In this document: positions 53,279 to 63,053 of the stretch, piece by piece
Position numbering within the stretch: the stretch's first letter is position 1
Layout of the letters: each line of letters starts with the position of its first letter
Assembly (NCBI RefSeq): GCF_947503385.1
Contig: NZ_CANNDO010000001.1
Coordinates: 310,001-374,000 of the forward strand
Origin: an uncultured Tateyamaria sp.
GTDB taxonomy: Bacteria; Pseudomonadota; Alphaproteobacteria; Rhodobacterales; Rhodobacteraceae
Direction: 5' to 3'
DNA length: 64,000 nt
Notes under the pieces: generated by a model
Seen by the model: the letters and a program-made list of their open reading frames with translations, nothing else
Databases searched by the model: none
Told to the model about the DNA's origin: nothing
Position numbers and translations under genes: made by a program

Positions 53279-53997
53279 GCATCGAGGGGCTTCTCCGGAT
53301 GGGCGACAGCACGCTGGTGTTGGGCCAACGGCTAAGTGCGTGGTGCGGTCACGCCCCCGCGCTCGAAGAAGACATCGCGCTGGCCAATATCGCGCTGGAC
53401 CTGATCGGGCAGACGCAGTTGTGGCTGGGCCTCGCCGGTCAGCGTGAAGGAAAGGATCGCGACGCCGATACGCTCGCCTTTCACCGCGATGCATGGGATT
53501 TTCGCAACCTGCTGCTGGTCGAACAGCCCAACCGCGATTTTGGCGTGACCATGATGCGGCAGTTCCTGTTTGACACATGGCACCTTGAGGCCCTCAGGGC
53601 GCTGACACACCACACCGATGCAGACATCAGCGCCATTGCCCAAAAGGCCGTCAAAGAGGTCACGTACCACCGCGAACGTTCCACCGACACGGTCATCGCC
53701 CTTGGCGACGGCACCGAGGAAAGTCATGCGCGGATGCAATCGGCACTGGACCGGCTCTGGCCCTATGTGGGCGAAATGTTCGAGGCGGACGCAGATGACC
53801 TGACCGACATGGCCGCTCTGCGCCCGGCCTTTGATGCGCATCTTGCCGCGACACTGTCTGCGGCGACACTGACCCAACCCTCCAGCGATTTTGCTCATCT
53901 CGGTGGCAAGACAGGCGTGCGGCATACCGAACATCTGGGCCACATGCTGGCCACCATGCAGGTGCTGCCGCGCAGCTATCCGGACGCAAAATGGTGA
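53275..53997 (+). CDS. paaC: Phenylacetyl-CoA epoxidase subunit C
   Basis: 240-residue ferritin-like structural subunit. GTG start at 53275 overlaps the paaB stop. The helical protein begins LLRMGDSTLVLGQRLSAWCG and has the remnant diiron-fold segments (NIALDLIGQ). It pairs with PaaA but does not hold the active metal centre. Overlaps paaD by 7 bases. Confidence 0.96.
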   Translation: MSIEGLLRMGDSTLVLGQRLSAWCGHAPALEEDIALANIALDLIGQTQLWLGLAGQREGKDRDADTLAFHRDAWDFRNLLLVEQPNRDFGVTMMRQFLFDTWHLEALRALTHHTDADISAIAQKAVKEVTYHRERSTDTVIALGDGTEESHARMQSALDRLWPYVGEMFEADADDLTDMAALRPAFDAHLAATLSAATLTQPSSDFAHLGGKTGVRHTEHLGHMLATMQVLPRSYPDAKW

Positions 53998-54458
53998 CGA
54001 CCCAAGTTCCGCTCGACGACATCTGGCGCTGGCTGTCGGACGTGCCGGACCCTGAAATTCCGGTGATCTCGGTCGTGGACCTTGGCATTGTCCGTGATGT
54101 GCAATGGGACGGTGATACGCTTCGGGTCACCGTCACGCCCACCTATTCCGGTTGTCCCGCAACAGCTGTCATCGACATGGAAATTGAGGCCGCGCTGCGC
54201 GCGAAGGGTATCGAACACGTCACCCTCAAACGCCAGATCGCGCCGCCCTGGACCACCGACTGGCTCAGCGATGCGGGCCGCGCCAAGCTCGAAGCCTATG
54301 GCATCGCTCCGCCCAGGCCCGCGGGCGGGCCCGCCCGCTGTCCCCGCTGCCATGCAACGACGGTGGAGCGGATAAGCCAGTTCGGTTCGACCCCCTGCAA
54401 GGCACAATGGCGCTGCAAGGACTGTCTGGAACCCTTTGACTACTTCAAATGCATATGA
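53991..54458 (+). CDS. paaD: PaaD, epoxidase assembly protein (MIP18-like)
   Basis: 155 residues. An N-terminal DUF59/MIP18-type domain (WRWLSDVPDPEIPVISVVDL) is followed by a C-terminal cysteine ribbon (CPRCH and CKDC pairs). It is thought to help load the iron-sulfur or iron centres of the epoxidase. Fully within the operon, overlapping paaC and paaE. Confidence 0.94.
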   Translation: MVTTQVPLDDIWRWLSDVPDPEIPVISVVDLGIVRDVQWDGDTLRVTVTPTYSGCPATAVIDMEIEAALRAKGIEHVTLKRQIAPPWTTDWLSDAGRAKLEAYGIAPPRPAGGPARCPRCHATTVERISQFGSTPCKAQWRCKDCLEPFDYFKCI

Positions 54459-55519
54459 GCCAGTTTCACCCCCTCACCGTCACCGACATTCATCACACAA
54501 TCCGCGATGCCGTCGTGCTGACCCTGCAACCGGACGACCCTGAGGCCTTTCGTTTTACCCAAGGCCAGTACCTGACCTTTCGGCAGGATTTTGACGGCAC
54601 CCAATTGCGCCGCAACTATTCTATCTGTTCGGGCGTGGATGACGGGACCTTGCAGGTGGGGATCAAGATGGTCGAAGGCGGCGCGTTCTCGACCTATGCC
54701 AACACCGAACTGCAAGTGGGTGACGTGCTGCACGCGATGCCGCCCATGGGCACGTTTGGCGCACCCATCGAACCTGACAAGGCCAAACATTACCTTGGCT
54801 TTGCCGGTGGGTCGGGCGTCACGCCGGTCCTGTCGATCCTGCGCACCGTCCTGACCCGAGAACCGCTCAGCCAGTTTACACTGGTCTATGCCAACCGGGC
54901 CGTCCACACGGTCATGTTTCGCGAGGAACTGGAGGACCTCAAGAACCGGTTTATGGGGCGGCTGACGCTGGTTCACGTGTTGGAATCCGGTCAGGATATC
55001 GACCTCTTTTCCGGTCGTATTGATCAGGACAAATGTGCCGCCCTGTTCCGGTCGTGGATCAATATTGCGGATGTAGACGTCGCCCTGATCTGTGGGCCCG
55101 AACCAATGATGATGGCGATCAACGAAAGCCTGCTTGCCCACGGCTTGCGCAAGGATCAGATCAAGTTCGAACTGTTTGGCGCCAGCCAAGAGGGGCTGTT
55201 GGCCCGCAAGGCCGCGCGCAAGACGCAAACCGGACCGCAGGGCACCGTGGCACAGATCACCATCGACGGCACCACCCATACGGTCGAAATGACCCGCGAT
55301 ATGTCCATCCTTGAGGCCGCACTCGCCCAAAACCTTGACGCGCCACACGCCTGCCGCGCGGGCGTGTGTTCAACCTGCAAGGCCAAGGTGACGACGGGCG
55401 ATTGCGAGATGCTGATCAACCACGCGCTGGAAGATTACGAGGTAGAAGCGGGCTTTGTCCTGACCTGCCAATGCTACCCTTTGGGCGACCGCTTGGTCGT
55501 CGACTACGATCAGCACTGA
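54455..55519 (+). CDS. paaE: Phenylacetyl-CoA epoxidase reductase subunit
   Basis: 354 residues. FAD-binding RRNYSICSG, NADPH-binding FAGGSGVTPVLSI and a C-terminal plant-type 2Fe-2S domain (CRAGVCSTC and later LTCQC). It passes electrons from NADPH to PaaA. I prefer the ATG at 54455, which overlaps the paaD stop (ATGA), to the one two codons upstream at 54449. Confidence 0.96.
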   Translation: MSQFHPLTVTDIHHTIRDAVVLTLQPDDPEAFRFTQGQYLTFRQDFDGTQLRRNYSICSGVDDGTLQVGIKMVEGGAFSTYANTELQVGDVLHAMPPMGTFGAPIEPDKAKHYLGFAGGSGVTPVLSILRTVLTREPLSQFTLVYANRAVHTVMFREELEDLKNRFMGRLTLVHVLESGQDIDLFSGRIDQDKCAALFRSWINIADVDVALICGPEPMMMAINESLLAHGLRKDQIKFELFGASQEGLLARKAARKTQTGPQGTVAQITIDGTTHTVEMTRDMSILEAALAQNLDAPHACRAGVCSTCKAKVTTGDCEMLINHALEDYEVEAGFVLTCQCYPLGDRLVVDYDQH

Positions 55520-55531
55520 GGGAGAACCACG

Positions 55532-57547
55532 ATGCGTCAGGTGCACAGTTTCGCTGCCGGAGAATGGGTGCGCCCCGGCCCCGGCGCACGTCCGATCGAA
55601 AGCGCGATCACTGGCCAAATCATCGCCGAGGCCGGCAACGATCAGCTGGACGTCGCCGCCATGCGCGACCACGCCCGGAGCCGGGGAGGGCCTGCCCTGC
55701 GCGCGATGAGCTTTCACGAACGGGCGCGTATGCTCAAGGCGCTGGCCTTGCACATCAAAGAACACAAACAAACGCTCTACGATCTCAGCTTTGACACCGG
55801 GGCCACGCAGTCCGATCACCTGATCGACGTGGATGGCGGCATTGGGACGATGCTGGTCTACGCGTCCAAGGGTCGCCGCGAGATGCCGGACGGGCATGTC
55901 TACCTTGATGGTCCGCCCGAACAGCTGGGCCGCGCCGGGCAATTCCATGGGCGGCACATCTACACCCCGCTGCAAGGGGTGGCGGTGCATATCAACGCTT
56001 TTAACTTTCCGGTCTGGGGAATGCTGGAAAAACTGGCGCCAACCCTGCTGGGTGGGATGCCCGCAATCATCAAACCCGCGACCGCAACCAGCTATGTCAC
56101 CGAGGCGTGCGTGCGGATAATGCTGGATAGCGGGCTGTTGCCCGAAGGCGCGCTGCAATTGATCTGTGGCGGCGTGGGCGATCTGCTGGACCGGCTGGAC
56201 TGTCAGGATGTCGTGACCTTTACCGGGTCCGCCGCCACCGGGCTGACCTTGCGCGGCCACCCTAATCTGCTGGCACAAGGCGTCCGGTTCACCGCAGAAC
56301 AAGACAGCCTCAACGCCAGCGTGCTCGGCCCCGACGCCACACCGGACACGCCCGAATTCGACCTGTTCGCCAAGGAAGTCACGCGCGAGATGACCGCGAA
56401 GGCGGGACAAAAATGCACGGCAATCCGGCGCATCATGGTGCCAGAGGCGCATCTTCCGGCAATCACAAAGTCCATTCAGGACCGTTTGGAACGTATCGCC
56501 GTTGGTGACCCGCGCAATCCCGACAGCCGCATGGGCGCGCTTGTCTCTCAGGCGCAGAAACGCGACGTGATGGACAAGGCGGCGCTGATCGGTGGAGAGG
56601 CACAGCGGGTCTTTGGCGACCCGGACAATTTTGCCATGACAGGCCAACCCGGGGCCTATGTGCCCCCGATGCTTTTTCACTGCGCCGACCCTGATGCCGC
56701 GCAGCATATTCACCAGACGGAAGCGTTTGGTCCAGTGGCGACGGTGATGCCCTACCGCGATCTGGAACACGCGAGCGCGCTGCTGAACCGGGGCGACGGA
56801 TCGTTGGTGGCGTCGATCATCACCCATGACCCGCATGTCGCCCGCAACATCACAATGGCCGCCGCCGCGTTTCATGGGCGGCTCTATTTTAACAACCACG
56901 ACAGCATGGCCGAGGCCACCGGCCACGGCGCGCCCTTGCCACATATGACCCACGGCGGTCCCGGACGCGCGGGCGGCGGAGAAGAGCTTGGCGGTATCCG
57001 CGCCGTCCTCCACTACATGCAGCGCACGTCGGTCCAGGGCACGCCCGACATCCTCACCGCCATTGGCAAACACTGGGTGCCCGGCGCAGTCCAAACCACG
57101 GACAAGCCGCACCCCTTTACGCGCGCCTTTGGTGATATCGCCCTAGGCGACACATTGGTCAGCCCCGCCCGCACCGTTACGCTGGACGATATCGAAACCT
57201 TCGCCCATTTCACCGGCGACACTTTTTATGCTCACATGGATGACGACGCCGCCCGCGCGAACCCGTTTTTCCCCGGACGTGTGGCGCATGGCTATCTGCT
57301 GCTCAGCTTTGCCGCCGGTTTGTTTGTGCAGCCGGACCCCGGACCGGTTCTGGCCAATACCGGCCTCGACAATCTGCGCTTTCTCCAGCCGGTCAGTCCG
57401 GGCGACAGCATCCACGTACACCTGACGGTCAAGGCTAAGACCCCTCGCAATGAAGACTACGGAGAGGTACGGTGGCATGTCGCCATCCTCAATCAGGACG
57501 ACACGCCCGTGGCCGAATACGAATTGCTGACCATGAATGCCTTCTGA
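55532..57547 (+). CDS. paaZ: Oxepin-CoA hydrolase / 3-oxo-5,6-dehydrosuberyl-CoA semialdehyde dehydrogenase
   Basis: 671-residue fusion. The N-terminal aldehyde dehydrogenase domain has E256 and catalytic C295 (GQKCTAIRR); the C-terminal MaoC-type hydratase domain has D563 and H568 (DTFYAHMD). It opens the oxepin ring and oxidises the resulting aldehyde. Both active sites look intact, so this is the full-length bifunctional type. It starts 12 bases after paaE and overlaps paaX. Confidence 0.95.
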   Translation: MRQVHSFAAGEWVRPGPGARPIESAITGQIIAEAGNDQLDVAAMRDHARSRGGPALRAMSFHERARMLKALALHIKEHKQTLYDLSFDTGATQSDHLIDVDGGIGTMLVYASKGRREMPDGHVYLDGPPEQLGRAGQFHGRHIYTPLQGVAVHINAFNFPVWGMLEKLAPTLLGGMPAIIKPATATSYVTEACVRIMLDSGLLPEGALQLICGGVGDLLDRLDCQDVVTFTGSAATGLTLRGHPNLLAQGVRFTAEQDSLNASVLGPDATPDTPEFDLFAKEVTREMTAKAGQKCTAIRRIMVPEAHLPAITKSIQDRLERIAVGDPRNPDSRMGALVSQAQKRDVMDKAALIGGEAQRVFGDPDNFAMTGQPGAYVPPMLFHCADPDAAQHIHQTEAFGPVATVMPYRDLEHASALLNRGDGSLVASIITHDPHVARNITMAAAAFHGRLYFNNHDSMAEATGHGAPLPHMTHGGPGRAGGGEELGGIRAVLHYMQRTSVQGTPDILTAIGKHWVPGAVQTTDKPHPFTRAFGDIALGDTLVSPARTVTLDDIETFAHFTGDTFYAHMDDDAARANPFFPGRVAHGYLLLSFAAGLFVQPDPGPVLANTGLDNLRFLQPVSPGDSIHVHLTVKAKTPRNEDYGEVRWHVAILNQDDTPVAEYELLTMNAF

Positions 57548-58274
57548 TCCCTACCACGAGGCCATTGCCCGCCTGACCGTTCTGGGCCCGTTGCGGGTCT
57601 GGTCCCTGCTTGTCACTGTGTTCGGCGATCTCGCGCCCGACGATGCGCTGGACGGACCGACGTTGTCGGCCATCCTGTCCGAAATCGGTATCAAGCCCGA
57701 AGCGTCCCGCGTGGCATTGCACAGGCTGCGCGCAGACGGCTGGATTACGTCGGAAAAGACCGGGCGCACCAGCCGCCACCGGCTGAGCGTCAAGGGTCGC
57801 GCCGACAGTGACGCGGCCCGACCCCGCATCTATGCAGCCGCGTCGGACATGCCCGTCCACTTTGCCTTGATGCCGGACGGCAAGGTGCCTGACCCTGAAC
57901 ATTATGCCCCCATCTCGCCCCGCCTGTTTGTTGCCGCCGCGTCCACCCCACCACCGGGTGACGCGCTGATCCTGAACGGGGACGCAGTGCCGCGTTGGCT
58001 GCGCACGACCGCCGAGACGGAGGACCTGCGCACAGGTTACGCCGCGCTTCATGATGCACTGTCAGACCTCAATTTGCCCGACGCGCAGTCCCTTGGGCCA
58101 CTGCGCGTTGCTGTCATCCGCGTCCTGATCGTGCACGCGTGGCGACGGCTGGCGCTCAAACATCCGATGCTGCCCCGCGCGCTGTATTCGGACGCGTGGC
58201 GTGGCCACGACTGCCGGACACAGGTGATGGACCATTTGGCGCAACTGCCGCGGCCCGCGTTGAACGACATTTAA
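57537..58274 (+). CDS. paaX: PaaX-family transcriptional repressor of phenylacetate degradation
   Basis: 245 residues. An N-terminal winged helix (about 8-82, including GIKPEASRVALHRLRADGWI) is followed by the PaaX effector and dimer domains. PaaX releases DNA on binding phenylacetyl-CoA, so the operon is induced by its own substrate. The start overlaps the paaZ stop by 11 bases. Being last in the operon it controls itself with the operon; the dyad at 51457-51496 is the candidate site. Confidence 0.9.
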   Translation: MPSDPYHEAIARLTVLGPLRVWSLLVTVFGDLAPDDALDGPTLSAILSEIGIKPEASRVALHRLRADGWITSEKTGRTSRHRLSVKGRADSDAARPRIYAAASDMPVHFALMPDGKVPDPEHYAPISPRLFVAAASTPPPGDALILNGDAVPRWLRTTAETEDLRTGYAALHDALSDLNLPDAQSLGPLRVAVIRVLIVHAWRRLALKHPMLPRALYSDAWRGHDCRTQVMDHLAQLPRPALNDI

Positions 58275-58316
58275 TCCACGGCTTTCCCCGCATCATCCAC
58301 CGCGTTATAGCGGGGC

Positions 58317-58931
58317 ATGACGAACCACCTGCACATCTCCGACCTGCCCGATGATCTTGACCTAGGACCTATGGTTGCCATTGATTGCGAAACCATGGGC
58401 CTGCACCCGCACCGCGACCGGTTGTGTGTTGTGCAGCTTAGCGCCGGGGACGGCGATGCGCATATGGTGCAGATCAAACCGGGTCAGACTGAGGCACCAA
58501 ACCTATGCAGGCTGCTGACCGATCCCAATGTGCTCAAGCTGTTCCATTTTGGCCGGTTTGACATCGCCGCGATGCAAAATGCATTTGGTGCCGTCACCGC
58601 TCCGGTTTACTGCACCAAGATCGCCAGCCGCCTCGTGCGGACCTACACCGACCGCCACGGTCTCAAGAATTTGTTGCAGGAATTGCTGGGCGTCGACATC
58701 TCCAAGCAGCAACAATCAAGCGACTGGGGCGCCGATACACTGACCGACGCTCAACTGGCATACGCCGCCTCGGACGTGCTGTACCTGCACCAATTGCGGG
58801 ATGCGCTGAACGACATGCTGCTGCGTGAAGGACGGATGGACATGGCACAGGCGTGTTTCGACTTTTTGCCAATGCGGGCGCATCTGGACCTCGCCGGGTG
58901 GCCCGAAACCGATATCTTTGCCCATTCATGA
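58317..58931 (+). CDS. Ribonuclease D-like 3'-5' exonuclease
   Basis: 204 residues, a DEDD exonuclease: D23 and E25 (AIDCETMGL), D82 (FGRFDIAAM) and Y149/D153 (YAASDVLYL). It lacks the C-terminal HRDC domains of full RNase D, so it is the short alphaproteobacterial type that trims RNA 3' ends. Overlaps kdsD by 4 bases (ATGA), a linkage with envelope genes. Confidence 0.92.
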   Translation: MTNHLHISDLPDDLDLGPMVAIDCETMGLHPHRDRLCVVQLSAGDGDAHMVQIKPGQTEAPNLCRLLTDPNVLKLFHFGRFDIAAMQNAFGAVTAPVYCTKIASRLVRTYTDRHGLKNLLQELLGVDISKQQQSSDWGADTLTDAQLAYAASDVLYLHQLRDALNDMLLREGRMDMAQACFDFLPMRAHLDLAGWPETDIFAHS

Positions 58932-59890
58932 GCGGCGATTTCCTTGATACCGCGCGGGCCGTTATCCACGCCGAAGCGCAAGCGCTGGAAACCCTGTCTG
59001 CGACACTCGATGACAGCTTTACCGCTGCGGTGGAGTTGCTGCTGAACGCCAAGGGTCGCGTGATCGTGTCGGGGATTGGCAAGTCCGGCCACATCGCGCG
59101 CAAAATCGCCGCGACGCTCGCCAGCACGGGAACACCCGCGCAATTTGTCCACCCCGCCGAGGCCAACCATGGCGATCTGGGAATGCTCACGCGCGACGAT
59201 GTCGTGCTGGCCATTTCCAATTCGGGCGAGGCACCGGAACTGGCAGGCGTGATCAGCTTTTCCCGTCGCGTGAACATCCCGCTGATCGGCATGACCAAGG
59301 CACCGGACAGCACGCTTGGCACGCAATCGGACGTGGTCCTGCGTCTGCCTGATCTGGGCGAGGCCTGCGGCACCGGTGTGGTGCCGACAAATTCCACCAC
59401 GATGACCCTCGCGATGGGCGATGCGCTGGCTGTGGCGCTGATGAAGCATCGCAGCTTTACCGCCGAACACTTTCGCGACTTCCATCCCGGCGGCAAGCTG
59501 GGCGCGCAATTGGCCCGCGTCTCGGACCTCATGCACAAGGGTGATGCGATGCCATTGGTGTCGCTCGACACGCCCATGCCCGACGCCCTGATCGAGATCA
59601 GCCGGAAAAGCCTGGGCGTCGTTGGCGTGCTGGATGACGCCGGGGCGCTGGCAGGAATTGTCACCGATGGCGACCTGCGGCGGCACATGGATGGGCTGCT
59701 GAACTTGAAAGCGGCGGATGTGATGACCACTTCCCCTACAACAATTGCGCCCGGCGCGCTGGCCCAAGAGGCCGTTGCCACCATGAACGCGCGCAAGATC
59801 ACATGCGTGTTTGCCGTTGATGAGAATGGCACGGGCGCGCCGCAGGGTATCCTGCACATCCACGACTGCCTACGGGTCGGGCTGGGCTAA
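58928..59890 (+). CDS. kdsD: D-arabinose-5-phosphate isomerase (KpsF/GutQ family)
   Basis: 320 residues: a sugar isomerase (SIS) domain with SGIGKSGHIARKI and NHGDLGML, then two CBS domains (from about 200 to the end). It makes D-arabinose 5-phosphate, the precursor of Kdo in lipopolysaccharide. It stands immediately upstream of the lptC-lptA-lptB set, the usual envelope order. Confidence 0.95.
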   Translation: MSGDFLDTARAVIHAEAQALETLSATLDDSFTAAVELLLNAKGRVIVSGIGKSGHIARKIAATLASTGTPAQFVHPAEANHGDLGMLTRDDVVLAISNSGEAPELAGVISFSRRVNIPLIGMTKAPDSTLGTQSDVVLRLPDLGEACGTGVVPTNSTTMTLAMGDALAVALMKHRSFTAEHFRDFHPGGKLGAQLARVSDLMHKGDAMPLVSLDTPMPDALIEISRKSLGVVGVLDDAGALAGIVTDGDLRRHMDGLLNLKAADVMTTSPTTIAPGALAQEAVATMNARKITCVFAVDENGTGAPQGILHIHDCLRVGLG

Positions 59891-59900
59891 AGGACATGAA

Positions 59901-60497
59901 ATGGACCGCTATTCGCGATTTGTGGCCTGGCTCAAGGTCCTGCTGCCGTTAACGGCGCTTGCGCTGCTGTCGACGCTTTTCCTGTTGTCGCGCAACACCG
60001 ACCCGGTGGCCACAGTTCCCTTTGCCGATGATGAATTGCTGGACCGGGTGCGTGATGAGCAGATCACCGGCCCCTTCTTTTCCGGCACGACGACGGATGG
60101 CGACCGCGTGTCGGTCGCTGCGGGCACAATGCGCACCGGGTTGGGCAAAGCCAGCACGGTTGAGGATCTTTCGGCCCAGATCGACATGTTGTCGGGTACA
60201 CGGATCATCCTGTTTTCCGACTCAGGCGCTTTCGACATGTCCAACGCGCAATCGAACCTGACGGGCAATGTCGTCATAACCACATCGACCGGGTTCAAAA
60301 TGACAACCGATTCCCTGAATGCTGATTTCGACACCATGCGGGTCGAAGCCCCACAACCGGTGACTGCAAACAGCCCATTCGGGACGCTCAACGCCGGACA
60401 AATGCGTATGGAAAAGCGTGGCGCGGGCGAAAATGCCCATTTGATTTTCACAGACGGGGTGAAACTGGTATATGACCCCACGAACCTGGAAGAGTGA
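59901..60497 (+). CDS. lptC: LPS export protein, periplasmic bridge component
   Basis: 198 residues with one N-terminal membrane anchor (about 9-28) and a beta-jellyroll body with repeating segments, as in LptC. It receives lipopolysaccharide from the LptBFG exporter and passes it to LptA. The ATG at 59901 is chosen over the longer frame inside kdsD. Confidence 0.9.
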   Translation: MDRYSRFVAWLKVLLPLTALALLSTLFLLSRNTDPVATVPFADDELLDRVRDEQITGPFFSGTTTDGDRVSVAAGTMRTGLGKASTVEDLSAQIDMLSGTRIILFSDSGAFDMSNAQSNLTGNVVITTSTGFKMTTDSLNADFDTMRVEAPQPVTANSPFGTLNAGQMRMEKRGAGENAHLIFTDGVKLVYDPTNLEE

Positions 60498-60504
60498 TTT
60501 ACAC

Positions 60505-60993
60505 GTGACCTATTTGCGGCTTTTGGCCATTGCCTTCGTCCTATGCGCTGCGGCGCCCGTTTCTGCCCAAGGCACGTCCGTTGCGTTCGGCGCGATCCAG
60601 CAGGATACCTCCGCCCCGGTTGAAGTCACCGCAGACGAACTGGCCGTCGATCAGGCATCCGGCGCGGCGACTTTTACCGGTAATGTGGTCATCGGTCAGG
60701 GCGAGATGCGGCTGTCCGCGCCGCGCGTGCTTGTGATCTACAGCCAAGGTCAGGCGGGCATCGAACGGCTTGAGGCGACGGGGGGCGTTACGCTGGTTTC
60801 CGGTCCCGATGCGGCTGAAGGACAGCGCGCAGATTACAATGTCGCAGACGGCGTGATCGTGATGAGCGGAGATGTCCTTCTGGCCCAAGGGCAAAGCGCG
60901 CTCAGCGCGGACCGCATGACCGTGAACCTTGATGATGGGACCGCGCGGATGCAGGGCCGGGTCAAAACGATTCTGCAAACCGGCAACAACTGA
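60505..60993 (+). CDS. lptA: LPS transport periplasmic protein
   Basis: 162 residues from GTG 60505, giving a clean signal peptide (cleavage after VSAQ-type site, near residue 22); an ATG at 60472 is the alternative but overlaps lptC by 26 bases. The body is an OstA/LptA beta-jellyroll (VEVTADELAVDQASGAATFTG). It forms the periplasmic bridge for lipopolysaccharide. Its stop overlaps the lptB start (TGATG). Confidence 0.9.
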   Translation: MTYLRLLAIAFVLCAAAPVSAQGTSVAFGAIQQDTSAPVEVTADELAVDQASGAATFTGNVVIGQGEMRLSAPRVLVIYSQGQAGIERLEATGGVTLVSGPDAAEGQRADYNVADGVIVMSGDVLLAQGQSALSADRMTVNLDDGTARMQGRVKTILQTGNN

Positions 60994-61751
60994 TGCCCAA
61001 AGCTGACCTCAAGATTGCTGGCGGCGGCGCGGGCTTGCAGATATCGCATCTGCGCAAATCCTACCGCAAAAAACTGGTGATCCGCGATTTTTCGATGGAA
61101 CTGAGCCGTGGCGAAGTGGTGGCGCTGCTTGGCCCCAACGGATCAGGCAAAACAACGACGTTCTACGCCGTGGCGGGCCTCGTGACGCCCGAAGGCGGAA
61201 AGGTCATGCTGGACGGCACCGATGTCACCAGCCTGCCAATGTATCGCCGCGCGCAGATGGGCATTGGGTATCTGCCGCAGGAAATGAGCATTTTCCGCGG
61301 CCTGAGCGTCGAGGACAACATTCTCGCCATTCTCGACATCACCGAGCGCAATCGCCACAAGCGCCGCGAACGGCTTGAGGAATTGCTGAGCGAATTTTCC
61401 ATCGAACACCTGCGCCGCGCCCCTGCGCTGGCCTTGTCCGGGGGTGAACGCCGCCGGGTCGAAATTGCCCGGTCACTGGCGGCTAATCCGAAATATCTGC
61501 TGCTGGACGAACCGTTTGCCGGGGTGGACCCAATTTCGGTCGGTGATATCCGCAACCTTGTTGCCGACCTGAAAACACGGGGCATCGGGGTGTTGATCAC
61601 GGACCATAACGTCCGGGAAACGCTCGAGATTGTGGACCGCGCCTATATCTTGCATGACGGTCAGGTTCTGATGTCCGGCACACCCCAAGATGTTGTGCAA
61701 AACGAAAATGTGCGCCGTGTCTACCTTGGCGAAAACTTCCGCATTTCATGA
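60993..61751 (+). CDS. lptB: LPS export ABC transporter ATP-binding protein
   Basis: 252 residues. Walker A GPNGSGKT (47-54), signature LSGGE (148-152) and Walker B LLLDEP (169-174). It powers extraction of lipopolysaccharide from the inner membrane with LptF and LptG, which are not in this window. The usual neighbour rpoN does not follow; hpf does after 216 bases. Confidence 0.96.
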   Translation: MPKADLKIAGGGAGLQISHLRKSYRKKLVIRDFSMELSRGEVVALLGPNGSGKTTTFYAVAGLVTPEGGKVMLDGTDVTSLPMYRRAQMGIGYLPQEMSIFRGLSVEDNILAILDITERNRHKRRERLEELLSEFSIEHLRRAPALALSGGERRRVEIARSLAANPKYLLLDEPFAGVDPISVGDIRNLVADLKTRGIGVLITDHNVRETLEIVDRAYILHDGQVLMSGTPQDVVQNENVRRVYLGENFRIS

Positions 61752-61967
61752 CAGATGCGCGGAAATGCGCGTCCGCTTTTCATTGACAGGTGCCTGCGTT
61801 TTGGCGTGCAATGGGGCATGGCTTTTGCGCGGATCCATCCTGTCGGCCTTCAACTTATGTCCAACCGGACAGACCACGCACACGCCCTCCCGACCAACTG
61901 AACGTGCAATCTCGCTACCACTATAGCGGGAAAAGTGTCATGTTGGCGGTCCAAAGAAGGAGACGGC

Positions 61968-62531
61968 ATGCAATACCAAATCAGCGGCAAACAAATCGAT
62001 ATCGGCGAAGCGCTGCAAACCCATGTGCGCAACGATCTTGGCACGGTGGTCGAAAAATACGCAGAGCGCCCGACAAACGCGCAAGTGGTCTTTTCCAAGT
62101 CCGCGCATGAATTTGTCTGCGAGGCGACGGTCCACCTGTCGACGGGCCTGACGGCGCAGGCCAAGGCCCATGCCACTGAAATCTATGCCGCTTTTGATGC
62201 TTGTTCTGAAAAGATGGAAAAGCAGCTGCGCCGCTACAAGCGGCGTCTTAAGGACCATCACAAGGAACGCGTACAGCCGGTTGAACTCTCTGGCGCGGCC
62301 TCGTATATCCTCGCCTCCGACGCAGGTGCCGAGGAATCAGAGCCCGAAAGCCTGCAACCTATGATCGTGGCCGAGATGGAGACCAAGATACCGTCCCTGT
62401 CTGTTGGCGAGGCGGTCATGCAAATGGAGTTGGCCGGAGCGCCCGTTTTGGTGTTCCGCAATGAGGGTAAAGACGGGCTGAACGTGGTATACCGTCGGGA
62501 CGACGGCAATATCGGTTGGATTGATCCGTAA
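61968..62531 (+). CDS. hpf: Ribosome hibernation promoting factor, long form
   Basis: 187 residues from the ATG at 61968, preceded by AAGAAGGAGAC. The N-terminal ribosome-binding domain (about 1-100) and the C-terminal dimerisation domain (about 130-187, ending VYRRDDGNIGWIDP) are both present, so it is the long type that pairs ribosomes into 100S particles in stationary phase. Followed 41 bases later by ptsN. A possible promoter TTGACA (61783-61788) with TGCAAT after 18 bases lies upstream. Confidence 0.93.
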   Translation: MQYQISGKQIDIGEALQTHVRNDLGTVVEKYAERPTNAQVVFSKSAHEFVCEATVHLSTGLTAQAKAHATEIYAAFDACSEKMEKQLRRYKRRLKDHHKERVQPVELSGAASYILASDAGAEESEPESLQPMIVAEMETKIPSLSVGEAVMQMELAGAPVLVFRNEGKDGLNVVYRRDDGNIGWIDP

Positions 62532-62572
62532 CAGAACCGGCGCCAAGACAGCGCGCCAGCAGAGCGAGCAGA

Positions 62573-63037
62573 ATGAACTTTGAAACTCTTCTGAAGCCGG
62601 AGGCCGTGAAGGTCGTCACATCGGCAACGTCCAAGAAACGATTGCTGCACGAAGTCGGCGATCTGATGGAGGTTGCCTATGGCGTGACCGGCGGGCTGGT
62701 CGTCGAGGCGCTTTTGGCGCGCGAAGCGTTGGGACCGACAGGTGTGGGGCATGGGGTGGCTTTGCCCCATGCACGACTTGACGGAATCAACGACGTGATG
62801 GGTGCCTTTGTCCTGCTGGACAAGCCTATCGATTTTGACTCGGTTGATCGTCAGCCGGTCGACATCGCCTTTGCCCTCTTCGCACCAGAAGAGGCTGGCG
62901 TAGAACACCTCAAGGCGCTGGCCTTGGTGTCCCGCACCCTGCGCGATTCGAGCATTTGCGGAAAGCTGCGCGCCAACCCCGATGCCTCGACCCTGTACAC
63001 GATCCTGAGCCAAGCGCAGTCTGCACAGGCTGCCTGA
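62573..63037 (+). CDS. ptsN: Nitrogen-PTS EIIA protein
   Basis: 154 residues with the phosphorylation site H66 in GVALPHARLDG. EIIA-Ntr receives phosphate in the nitrogen-related PTS chain and regulates potassium transport and metabolism in other bacteria. Linkage with hpf is typical. It ends convergently 16 bases from the NodH-like gene. Confidence 0.94.
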   Translation: MNFETLLKPEAVKVVTSATSKKRLLHEVGDLMEVAYGVTGGLVVEALLAREALGPTGVGHGVALPHARLDGINDVMGAFVLLDKPIDFDSVDRQPVDIAFALFAPEEAGVEHLKALALVSRTLRDSSICGKLRANPDASTLYTILSQAQSAQAA

Positions 63038-63053
63038 TCCGCGCGGTTCCCGT

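Noticed and set aside
55370..57112. Minus-strand open frame of 580 codons
   Set aside because: Antisense to paaZ, which has intact motifs and fits the operon; the antisense translation shows no recognisable domain.
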